A stretch of DNA of 5,800 nucleotides from Legionella genomosp. 1 (GTDB taxonomy: Bacteria; Pseudomonadota; Gammaproteobacteria; Legionellales; Legionellaceae), in the NCBI GenBank assembly GCA_945867185.1, contig CAMBHM010000099.1, forward strand, positions 1 to 5,800, read 5' to 3'. The translations under genes were made by a program, and so were the position numbers. The notes under the pieces were generated by a model. That model was not told where the DNA came from and searched no databases. It saw nothing but the letters and a program-made list of their open reading frames with translations. Within the stretch, counting starts at the first letter, position 1. Each line of letters opens with the position of its first letter. Positions 1-5,800 of this stretch are shown here, piece by piece.

Positions 1-1158
1 GAATTACCGCGGGTAAAAGAGACCGATCGGGTGTTATTACAGATCTTACGTCTATTAGATAATCTGGTTGGGCGCAGTGCTTATTTGGCATTGTTGACGG
101 AAAATGCAATGGCGCTACCGACTTTATTGGATTGGAGCTCCCATAGCCCTTTTATGATGTCGTTGCTGATCGAACATCCTTTTTTGTTAGAAGTCTTGAT
201 AGAAGAATCAACCACTTGGAAGCCGCCTTCTCATAAAGAGCTTGCAGCATTACTTCAAAAAAGAATGCAAGAGGCCTCTGATGAGGAAGCAGAAGATCTG
301 CAGTTACGTCAATTCAAATTAACAGCCTGGCTCATGGCTGCTCGAGCACAGTTATATGATTATTGCGACGCAGTTCAAATCGCTCGTTTTTTATCCGACT
401 TGGCAAGTGTGATTATAACGGCTGTACTGGAGCGTGCTTGTAGGCAGTTACGTGATAGAGATCCTCATATTGATGCACTGAAGGCCCATTTTGCCATCAT
501 CGCTTATGGAAAATTAGGCAGCAAGGACATGAGCTATGACTCGGATTTGGATTTGGTATTTCTTCATAGTGCTTCTCCGGAAGAAGAGTCTCTACTGACG
601 CGTTTGACTCAGAAAATGTTGCATTTATTAACCACGCGCGGACAAATGGGAATTTTATATACCGTAGATACGAGGCTTCGACCCTCTGGATCTGCTGGGC
701 TCTTGGTGAGTCGAATGGATGCTTTCATGGCCTATCAGCGCCAGCACGCTTGGACTTGGGAGCATCAAGCCTTACTGCGAGCACGCGTATTGTGTGGCAG
801 TGCCTCGAGTCGTAGATCTTTTCTTGCGCTGAAAAGAGATATAGTATGTCTACCGCGAGCAGAGGCTGCTTTGTCAGAAGCGGTACAAATCATGAGAGAA
901 AAAATGGGATATTCGGACGATCTCCATGATATCAAATTTGCAGCAGGGGGGTTGGTGGATCTGGAATTTTTAATTCAGTTTTTAATCTTGGCGCATCCTC
1001 AACCAGAGTTTGCACGCTACACCAATTTGTTGGCCCAAATACGTGCACTAGAGGCTGTGACAATTTTGAGTGAAGAGCAAGTGATACTTTTTACTCGAGC
1101 TTATCGACAGTATCATCAAATCTTGCACTATCAGATTTTATTAGAGCAACGCGGATGA
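1..1158 (+). CDS. glnE: Glutamine synthetase adenylyltransferase GlnE, 3' part (5' end outside window)
   Basis: GlnE attaches AMP to, and removes it from, glutamine synthetase in the cytoplasm, tuning ammonia assimilation. The frame is open to the first base of the window, so the GTG at 31 is not the start; 385 codons are visible, about the last 40% of a protein that is usually near 950 residues. The visible part is the C-terminal adenylyltransferase half. The nucleotidyltransferase motif lies at 508-555 (GKLGS, then SDLDL with its two metal-binding Asp), the third acidic position is in DTRLRPSG from 667, and YQRQHAWTWEHQALLRAR follows. The helical GlnD/GlnE-type C-terminal domain has MREKM at 892-906 and GGLVDLEF at 946-969. 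The deadenylylating N-terminal half would lie upstream and cannot be judged. The protein ends right after HYQILLEQRG, where the E. coli enzyme, as I recall it, continues for roughly 30-35 residues. The stop overlaps the modA start (ATGA), so the two are probably translationally coupled. Family assignment is secure; activity of the shortened C-terminus is not. Confidence 0.95.
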   Translation, partial: ELPRVKETDRVLLQILRLLDNLVGRSAYLALLTENAMALPTLLDWSSHSPFMMSLLIEHPFLLEVLIEESTTWKPPSHKELAALLQKRMQEASDEEAEDLQLRQFKLTAWLMAARAQLYDYCDAVQIARFLSDLASVIITAVLERACRQLRDRDPHIDALKAHFAIIAYGKLGSKDMSYDSDLDLVFLHSASPEEESLLTRLTQKMLHLLTTRGQMGILYTVDTRLRPSGSAGLLVSRMDAFMAYQRQHAWTWEHQALLRARVLCGSASSRRSFLALKRDIVCLPRAEAALSEAVQIMREKMGYSDDLHDIKFAAGGLVDLEFLIQFLILAHPQPEFARYTNLLAQIRALEAVTILSEEQVILFTRAYRQYHQILHYQILLEQRG

Positions 1159-1913
1159 AACGTCTTATCTGGATAAGCATTGCATGGATACTTGGATCGT
1201 CGTTCTTGTGGGGAGCGCCAGTATTGCTTATCGCTGTGTCTTCTAGTTTTGAACCAACAGTACAGCAATTACAACCTCTGTTTGAAGCACAAACTGGGAT
1301 TCTTCTTCAGATAACCGCTGCATCCACGGGACAATTAACGGCACAAATTGAATATGGGGCGCCTTTTGATGTTTTTTTGTCTGCGGATAAAATGCATGTC
1401 GATCGCTTAACTAAAGAGGGGTTATTGCAGGAAAAGACGACAACGATGTTTGCGATTGGGAAGTTGGTGTTGTATTTTTTGAATGGGGAGCCTCACTTAA
1501 ATCGGTTATTGGATCCGCATATCAAGACCATTGCTATTGCAAATCCTGTCATTGCGCCTTATGGGTTGGCCTCAGAGCAAGTGCTCAAGAAACAACGGAT
1601 CTTCGAGATTATTCGATCCAAAATGGTTTGGGGACAAAGCACCGGCCAAGTGGCGAGCTTTGTCATGAGCGGTCATGTCGATGCTGCGTTTTTAGCACAA
1701 TCGCAATGGATCGCCATGCAACGTTTAAAGACTCATCCTGCAGGGCAGATTCTTGTTTTGAACCCTAAGGATTATGATCCCATTCGGCATTATGCAAGTA
1801 TTCTAAAAACATCTTTGCATCCGGAAATAGCCCTGCAATTGATTCAATTTTTGAAGACCAAAAAGGCAAGAACCTTGATGCAGGCAAATGGATATCAGAT
1901 GATGACCGCTTGA
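1155..1913 (+). CDS. modA: Molybdate ABC transporter, periplasmic substrate-binding protein ModA
   Basis: This is the periplasmic receptor that captures molybdate (often tungstate too) and delivers it to ModB. Residues 1-20 form a signal peptide (MKR, then a hydrophobic Ile/Trp/Leu stretch), with cleavage likely around Gly20-Ala21. The mature part has the ModA landmarks in order: AVSSSF (27-32) and AASTG (55-59), which supply Ser/Thr contacts to the oxyanion; GAPFDVFLSAD (68-78); IGKLVLY (101-107); IANPVIAPYG (128-137), with the Tyr near the ligand; GQSTGQVASFVMSG (160-173); and a C-terminal DYDPIRHYASILK with a final ANGY. At 252 residues it has normal length. The pattern looks closer to the Azotobacter/Pseudomonas-type ModA than to E. 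coli ModA (from memory). The start ATG overlaps the glnE stop by 4 bp and has only a weak upstream AGAG (1143-1146), in keeping with coupled translation. The modB gene follows after 48 bp. Specificity for Mo against W cannot be read from sequence. Confidence 0.95.
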   Translation: MKRLIWISIAWILGSSFLWGAPVLLIAVSSSFEPTVQQLQPLFEAQTGILLQITAASTGQLTAQIEYGAPFDVFLSADKMHVDRLTKEGLLQEKTTTMFAIGKLVLYFLNGEPHLNRLLDPHIKTIAIANPVIAPYGLASEQVLKKQRIFEIIRSKMVWGQSTGQVASFVMSGHVDAAFLAQSQWIAMQRLKTHPAGQILVLNPKDYDPIRHYASILKTSLHPEIALQLIQFLKTKKARTLMQANGYQMMTA

Positions 1914-1921
1914 TGGTCGTC

Positions 1922-1956
1922 ACCTTAGATCATCATAGAAACGATCTTACAAAGGT
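1922..1956 (+). promoter_or_regulatory. Possible hairpin covering the modB ribosome binding site
   Basis: The modB Shine-Dalgarno AAAGG (1951-1955) sits 6 nt before the ATG. The 35 nt that include it can fold: ACCTT (1922-1926) pairs with AAGGT (1952-1956), and AGATC (1927-1931) with GATCT (1943-1947). A 4-nt bulge (1948-1951) and an 11-nt loop remain. If formed, the stem would hide the ribosome binding site. The stem is short and interrupted, so chance is a real alternative. Confidence 0.25.
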
Positions 1957-1961
1957 AACAT

Positions 1962-2618
1962 ATGGATTGGCAAAGTATAGGACTCTCTCTTCAATTGGCA
2001 TGGGTGACCACGTTGTTGCTTTTGTTGTGCTGTGTGCCATTGGCATACTGGTTTGCACATCATCAGTCTCGGTATAAGGTCTATCTAGAGGCGCTTTGTT
2101 CCTTGCCCTTGGTGTTACCGCCTACGGTCTTGGGATTTTATCTTTTGGTACTGATGAGCCCACATTCATTATTGGGTCGACTTTGGGCTGTATTATTTGG
2201 AGGGAGTCTAGTCTTTACGTTCCAAGGTCTGGTGGTGGGATCATTGATTTGCTCTCTTCCTTTTGTGCTTCGTCCCATACAACATGCTTTTGAGCGGACA
2301 GACAAGGGATTAGTCGAAATGGCCGCTACCTTACGTCATACACCATGGTCTATTTTTTGGCGAGTGTACGTTCCGCTAGCACGCCCAGCTTTATTATCTG
2401 CCGCAGTATTAGGGTTTGCACATACATTAAGTGAGTTTGGGGTGGTATTGATGTTGGGGGGAAATATTCCAGGCAAAACAAGAACGGTGTCTATTGCCAT
2501 TTATGATGCGGTAGAACGCTCTGACTATCAACAAGCGCATCACCTATCTCTCTTGATGCTGATATTGTCTTTTTTTGTGCTGTGTGTGGTATATCGTCAG
2601 TGGGAGCGTCCTCAGTGA
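1962..2618 (+). CDS. modB: Molybdate ABC transporter, inner-membrane permease ModB
   Basis: ModB is the membrane channel of the molybdate importer; two copies pair with two ModC ATPases and receive substrate from ModA. The 218 residues contain about five hydrophobic segments (roughly 10-30, 43-66, 88-107, 141-165 and 194-211), matching the family size and topology. The cytoplasmic EAA loop that docks on ModC is at residues 119-138 (EMAATLRHTPWSIFWRVYVP). It is followed by the diagnostic ModB stretch GFAHTLSEFGVVLMLGGNIP-GKTRTVSIAIYD (151-182). The usual Gly of the EAA motif is Arg125; I recall this Arg from Azotobacter-type ModB proteins, so it may be a subgroup trait rather than a defect. 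The ATG is supported by AAAGG at 6 nt spacing. The last 4 bases overlap the GTG start of modC, which points to coupled translation. Confidence 0.95.
   Translation: MDWQSIGLSLQLAWVTTLLLLLCCVPLAYWFAHHQSRYKVYLEALCSLPLVLPPTVLGFYLLVLMSPHSLLGRLWAVLFGGSLVFTFQGLVVGSLICSLPFVLRPIQHAFERTDKGLVEMAATLRHTPWSIFWRVYVPLARPALLSAAVLGFAHTLSEFGVVLMLGGNIPGKTRTVSIAIYDAVERSDYQQAHHLSLLMLILSFFVLCVVYRQWERPQ
2602..2617 (+). promoter_or_regulatory. Ribosome binding site deciding the modC start
   Basis: GGGAG at 2602-2606 lies inside the end of modB, 8 nt before GTG 2615-2617 and 14 nt before ATG 2621-2623. The spacing favours the GTG, which also forms a 4-bp GTGA overlap with the modB stop. A further in-frame GTG at 2582 would add 11 residues with no family similarity and is unlikely. 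Confidence 0.6.
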
Positions 2619-3679
2619 GCATGTTGGATTTACAATTATCCGGACAATTGGGTGCGTTTTTTTTTCATGCAGATCTACAATTGAAAGACACAGGTATTTT
2701 AGGGGTATTTGGAGACTCCGGCTCTGGAAAAACACTGTTGTTGCGCAGCATTGCGGGACTTGAGCCTTCGTTAGAAGGACGTGTGGTGGTTCAACAGCAC
2801 ACTTGGTTGGATACCGAAGGCCGTATTAGTCTTCCTACCTATCAAAGGAAGGTTGGATATGTGTTTCAGGAACCTAGGCTATTGCCACATCTGACTGCTG
2901 CAGAGAATTTGTCTTTTGCATTACAGCGTGAGAAGAAGACGCCCTCAAAGATTCGCCAAAATGAAGTATTAGATTGCTTGAATCTTACAAACTGTTTAGA
3001 TCGATATCCTAGACAGTTATCAGGCGGTCAACAACAACGGGTGGCGATCGCGCGAGCGGCCTTATCGCACCCGGATCTGTTGTTGATGGATGAGCCTTTA
3101 TCAGGTTTAGATGAGGCATTAAAAGACAGTATCATGGAGATGATCAAGCATCTTGCAGAGGCCTGTGATTTGCCTATTATCTATGTTAGTCATCATTATT
3201 CAGAAATTGCAAGGTTGGCTCATCACGTGACGTTTGTCAGAGAAGGACAGTACTCACCAGTCATGCCGATTACTAAGATCTTCGATGTGCCCTATGATCT
3301 GATAGGTAGAGACGTTCCGAATGTCCTGTTTGGGCATATAAAAGAAGTTCATCCTGAACTACTGATAGTAGAGACCGCTTTAGGAGATCTGTTTCTTGAT
3401 AATTTCGGAGGATTTCAGGTTTCGGATTCAGTGAGAGTCATGATTCCTCTCAGAGATCTTGCGATTAGTGGAGAGGACAGCTTGCAACTGGGGGCAGTGA
3501 CCTATCCAGCCATGATTCAAGCAATACAAAAGCAAAATGATGAAATCACTGGCGTGTTATTGACATTCAACCAGGTAACATTGATGTGTTCTGTTCCTGC
3601 AGCAAGGGCCGCTTGTTTACATCTGAATCAGTCTGTTTTTGTAAGTGTGAAGCAGTGTTATGTCAGTATTGGATCTTAG
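2615..3679 (+). CDS. modC: Molybdate ABC transporter, ATP-binding protein ModC
   Basis: ModC is the cytoplasmic ATPase that powers molybdate import through ModB. From the GTG at 2615 it has 354 residues, close to the usual 350-360; starting at ATG 2621 would drop two. All ATPase motifs are intact: Walker A GDSGSGKT (33-40), Q-loop Gln85 in YVFQEPRL, ABC signature LSGGQQQR (135-142), Walker B LLLMDE ending in Asp159-Glu160, D-loop SGLD, and switch His193 in YVSHH. Residues from about 225 to the end form the TOBE/Mop-like region, two related beta-rich halves (near NVLFGHIKEV...VRVMIPLRDLAI and VTYPAMIQAI...VFVSVKQCYVSI). In this family the region can bind oxyanion and hold back transport when the cell is replete. 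Codons 15-17 are a run of nine T (Phe-Phe-Phe), a possible slippage site. It is the last gene of the + strand cluster and meets a convergent gene 35 bp later. Confidence 0.96.
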   Translation: MSMLDLQLSGQLGAFFFHADLQLKDTGILGVFGDSGSGKTLLLRSIAGLEPSLEGRVVVQQHTWLDTEGRISLPTYQRKVGYVFQEPRLLPHLTAAENLSFALQREKKTPSKIRQNEVLDCLNLTNCLDRYPRQLSGGQQQRVAIARAALSHPDLLLMDEPLSGLDEALKDSIMEMIKHLAEACDLPIIYVSHHYSEIARLAHHVTFVREGQYSPVMPITKIFDVPYDLIGRDVPNVLFGHIKEVHPELLIVETALGDLFLDNFGGFQVSDSVRVMIPLRDLAISGEDSLQLGAVTYPAMIQAIQKQNDEITGVLLTFNQVTLMCSVPAARAACLHLNQSVFVSVKQCYVSIGS

Positions 3680-3714
3680 ACATTGAATCCGGGACAAAAA
3701 ATTCCTGACGTATT
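3680..3714. other. Short gap between convergent genes, no clear terminator
   Basis: These 35 bp separate the modC stop from the stop of the - strand gene. I see no GC-rich hairpin followed by a T tract on the + strand. On the - strand a weak candidate exists: TTCC and GGAA (around 3719-3722 and 3702-3705) could pair with a 13-nt loop just before six T (3701-3696). Four base pairs are too few to call a terminator. Confidence 0.4.
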
Positions 3715-5760
3715 TTAGGGAACATTGGAGAAGCGGTACACTCCAACGCCTAGACGGTTCATAGACTGCAACCCATCTTTAAATGCAATGAATTTGGAAT
3801 GCAAGGATCTCTCATACCCAGAGTACCCTGTTCGTGCTCTTGGCGTGCATCTTGTGGTACCGTTTTGAACAGTATCGATGACCGCTTGTCGGGTCTCCTT
3901 TGAAGGATCGCTTTGATAGGTCCTCGCCACTTGCTTAAGTGCGCGAATACAACCCTCCCGTTTTTGACGTTCTGTTTGATGTGTAAAACATCCAAAACAC
4001 AAGGCCAAGAATTTGCTCCATAGATCCCGAGGTTTGAGCGGGTTCTCTTTCAGATAAGCTCCAAATACACCTCCGAGTTCCTCTGAGCTTTCTCCAAAAT
4101 ACTGGTTCATGAGGGCGATCATGGGGTCGATAGGTGCGGGTGGCTCAACACTCGGTGGCGCAGACAAAGTTGCTTTTTTGGCTTGTAGTGCCGCGTATAG
4201 CTGTGTAGCTTTAGATCTGCGATCTCTAAATGCTGCTAGATCAGGGAACGCATCAAGCGCCTGGAGTAGGGAGTCTGGAGTAGGTTGAGTCTCTTGCCAG
4301 GTTGTCATGGAGGCCCACGTCGCGCTATCTTGGTTGACTTCTTGAAGTTTATATTCAAACTGAGTTAATGCATGATCGAGTTGGGCTTTTTGGTGAGCTG
4401 TCGTAGTACGATCCAATTGTGCTTGAAGGCCAGCCAATCGTGTTTGGTGCTCAATCGATGCTTGACGTAAATGATAGGGGCTTCCTTCAGTAGCACCTTC
4501 AGGGATAGTGGTGGAGGCGTTGTCTTGATTGATACGAAGCTCATCGTTTAACTTACCTAAGATAGTCTGAAGTTGCGCTGACAGGGCCTCAACGGCGCCC
4601 TTATATTTTGTTTTCAGTTTTGAACGAATAGGATTTTCAATGGCATATCTAGCAAGTACATCTAGTCGATTGGTTTCTCCTACAAGACTCAAATAACAAG
4701 CAAGATCCTCGGGAGCAGGTTGTAAAAGAATGTGATCCCCCATGCGAGAAAGAGCGTCTTGTTGTGTCCTTAGCACCCGCACTCTTTCTCTCATTGGCGT
4801 GACATAGTCGATAGACGGCACTGCTCTTGCAGCTCCAAAAGCCTGTTCTGCCTCAGTCTTGGCTGCAAGTGTTGATGCTTCTGCTGCTGCAAGAGCAGAC
4901 AACCTTGCTGTCTCGCCCGCTAGCGCTTGTCGAGATAGCGTTTCTTGTTTGTCTTGAATAATCTGATGGAGGCCGGGTAATTGATCCAAGAGAGGTTGTA
5001 AAGTCGTGTTAGAGGCTTGTAGTTCGTCGCGGCATTTATTTTTATCGCTTACATACTGAGAATATTGAGTCTCTGCTTCAGGATAGTCCTGTAAGAAAGC
5101 GGTTGATGCAAGCCATGCGCGTTGTGACTCGATCGTGCTACGAAGACGTTCTTTGTACCTCTCTACTTCAAGAAGTAGAGAGGTACAGGCCATGGCTGTG
5201 TCAGGAAGAGGAGTTACAAGTGAAAGCGTGTTGGTAGTATTTTGTATACTGGATGGACACGCTATCACGACGGGATCAAGTACTGGATGAGCAGTAATAT
5301 AGGCAGCAATTCTTGTCTCTAATAAGGCACTGATCGTTCTAAATGTTCCAATAGGATCTCGTTCCTCTTCTGCAAGTCTAGAGCGTGTGAGTGTTGGAGG
5401 AGTAAAAAAATCTATTGTGTCAGTGTCACCTACCATTTTTTCTAGAAAAATCCGCATGACAACCCCTAGTTGAAGGGTTTTGTCATCAGCGAGGATTGGT
5501 GTGCCATTCCGAGCGCCTTGATCTAGATCAACGAAGCGGGCTGTCGTGATGGCTTTCTGCTTGAGTAAAGTAAGGCGACCTCGTAGGCCTCCCTCTTCAG
5601 CAGCATTACCAAATATATCTGCAATAGTCCACAAGGCTCGCAAGGCGTTCTCTGAGTAAGGTCCGGGAGGTAGGCTCGCCTCGAAGCTGAATGATTGACC
5701 TCCGATCGTTGTAAGGGCAGCTTTAAGTGTTTCGCAGGCCTTTTTTAATACTCTAATCAT
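3715..5760 (-). CDS. Large hypothetical coiled-coil protein, possible effector
   Basis: I do not recognise this 681-residue protein. The ATG at 5760 is the first possible start: AGGA lies 5 nt upstream, and the same frame has a stop at 5791-5793 with no start codon between. There is no signal peptide or membrane segment. Residues about 1-180 look globular. Within them, EGGLR (56-60), then FVDL (76-79) and LQLGVVMRIFLEKM (96-109), are spaced like the EG-x-hydrophobic-R arginine finger and following helix of eukaryotic RhoGAP domains; this resemblance is weak and unproven. Residues about 194-310 and 385-475 are Ala/Gln/Glu/Leu-rich and probably long helices or coiled coils. A proline-rich linker (535-546) leads to a separate C-terminal region with CFGCFTH (588-594), more Cys at 604 and 638, and a basic stretch near RARTGYSGYERSLHSKF. 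A host-directed effector or a structural protein both fit. It stands alone, convergent to modC, and carries a strong palindrome at codons 192-202. Confidence 0.85.
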   Translation of the reverse strand: MIRVLKKACETLKAALTTIGGQSFSFEASLPPGPYSENALRALWTIADIFGNAAEEGGLRGRLTLLKQKAITTARFVDLDQGARNGTPILADDKTLQLGVVMRIFLEKMVGDTDTIDFFTPPTLTRSRLAEEERDPIGTFRTISALLETRIAAYITAHPVLDPVVIACPSSIQNTTNTLSLVTPLPDTAMACTSLLLEVERYKERLRSTIESQRAWLASTAFLQDYPEAETQYSQYVSDKNKCRDELQASNTTLQPLLDQLPGLHQIIQDKQETLSRQALAGETARLSALAAAEASTLAAKTEAEQAFGAARAVPSIDYVTPMRERVRVLRTQQDALSRMGDHILLQPAPEDLACYLSLVGETNRLDVLARYAIENPIRSKLKTKYKGAVEALSAQLQTILGKLNDELRINQDNASTTIPEGATEGSPYHLRQASIEHQTRLAGLQAQLDRTTTAHQKAQLDHALTQFEYKLQEVNQDSATWASMTTWQETQPTPDSLLQALDAFPDLAAFRDRRSKATQLYAALQAKKATLSAPPSVEPPAPIDPMIALMNQYFGESSEELGGVFGAYLKENPLKPRDLWSKFLALCFGCFTHQTERQKREGCIRALKQVARTYQSDPSKETRQAVIDTVQNGTTRCTPRARTGYSGYERSLHSKFIAFKDGLQSMNRLGVGVYRFSNVP
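5154..5187. repeat. Perfect 16-bp inverted repeat with AA spacer, inside a coding sequence
   Basis: The left arm TGTACCTCTCTACTTC (5154-5169) is the exact reverse complement of the right arm GAAGTAGAGAGGTACA (5172-5187), with only AA between them. It is read in frame on the - strand as CTSLLLEVERY (residues 192-202) at the junction of the N-terminal region and the first coiled coil. No T tract follows on either strand, so it is not a standard terminator. In RNA it would make a very stable hairpin with a loop of about four bases. It could be an inserted palindromic element or a protein-binding site. Confidence 0.95.
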
Positions 5761-5765
5761 TGCAT

Positions 5766-5769
5766 TCCT
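5766..5769 (-). promoter_or_regulatory. Ribosome binding site of the hypothetical gene
   Basis: On the - strand AGGA lies 5 nt upstream of the ATG at 5760. It is the only good Shine-Dalgarno near the 5' end of the frame and supports this start. Only about 20 bases separate it from the hairpin at the window edge, leaving no room for a promoter inside the window. Confidence 0.6.
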
Positions 5770-5784
5770 GGGGCTGGTGTTGGA

Positions 5785-5799
5785 AAAAGCTCAATGAGC
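5785..5799 (-). terminator. Possible small terminator hairpin at the window edge
   Basis: Read on the - strand, GCTC-ATT-GAGC is followed directly by five T. The stem is only four base pairs and its upstream flank is at the window end, so it may be a terminator of a preceding - strand gene, part of a 5' leader, or chance. Confidence 0.25.
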
Positions 5800-5800
5800 A

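Noticed and set aside
31..33. GTG at 31 as a start codon for the first gene
   Set aside because: The same frame is open to base 1 with GlnE-like residues, and GlnE is far longer, so the true start is upstream of the window.
2096..2293. 65-residue open frame inside modB
   Set aside because: It lies entirely within modB in another frame, has no ribosome binding site, and its sequence is what a shifted membrane protein frame would give.
2025..2586. 12-bp direct repeat TTGTGCTGTGTG at 2025-2036 and 2575-2586
   Set aside because: About one 12-mer repeat is expected in a window of this size, and both copies are in T/G-rich membrane-segment codons in different frames.
2544..2735. 63-residue - strand open frame across the modB-modC junction
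   Set aside because: It is antisense to two well-conserved genes, has no family features and has no sign of its own expression.
2575..2763. 62-residue + strand open frame overlapping the modC start
   Set aside because: It is an out-of-frame shadow of modB and modC, without plausible protein features.
3759..3995. 78-residue - strand open frame inside the large hypothetical gene
   Set aside because: It is nested in another frame of a 681-codon gene, with no independent start signal or recognisable motif.
5437..5450. 14-bp palindrome TTTTTCTAGAAAAA
   Set aside because: It is short, made almost wholly of A/T runs, lies inside a coding sequence and has no partner copy, so chance is enough.
1..5800. 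CRISPR array, tRNA, rRNA, insertion sequence or attachment site
   Set aside because: No regularly spaced repeats, no tRNA cloverleaf, no rRNA-like stretch and no transposase or terminal inverted repeats were seen; nearly all the sequence is coding.

Overview
The window reads as a chromosomal segment of a gammaproteobacterium. The evidence is the GlnE sequence, whose MRLRPSG-like, YQR..AWTWEHQALLRAR and MREKM...DIK..GGL.D.EF blocks follow the gamma/beta-type enzyme rather than the alpha type. An intracellular or host-associated lifestyle, perhaps in the Legionellales, is only an inference, drawn from the large orphan coiled-coil protein on the right. No gene here fixes the genus.

Left part (1-3679, + strand): four genes packed head to tail. 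The 3' portion of glnE (adenylyltransferase half of the glutamine synthetase adenylyltransferase) runs in from the left edge and ends in a 4-bp ATGA overlap with modA. Next come modA (periplasmic molybdate-binding protein), modB (inner-membrane permease, 48 bp downstream) and modC (ATPase with a C-terminal oxyanion-sensing region), the last overlapping the modB stop. Together modABC make a complete ABC importer for molybdate, possibly also tungstate. No promoter or ModE-type operator is visible between glnE and modA, so modABC probably depends on transcription through glnE. GlnE appears to lack its last 30 or so residues, as if the mod genes had been joined onto a clipped glnE.

Centre (3680-3714): a 35-bp gap between convergent genes, without a convincing terminator.

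Right part (3715-5760, - strand): one complete gene for a 681-residue protein I do not recognise. It has an N-terminal globular region with a weak RhoGAP-like motif layout (EGGLR at residues 56-60), a long Ala/Gln/Glu-rich helical, coiled-coil-like middle, a proline-rich linker and a separate Cys- and basic-rich C-terminal region. It has no signal peptide or membrane segment. Its layout suits a host-directed effector, but that is a hypothesis. The coding sequence contains a near-perfect palindrome, two 16-bp arms around AA at 5154-5187, far beyond chance and the most striking raw sequence feature of the window.

The last 40 bases hold the ribosome binding site of this gene and a small hairpin followed by a T tract, perhaps the end of an upstream transcript.
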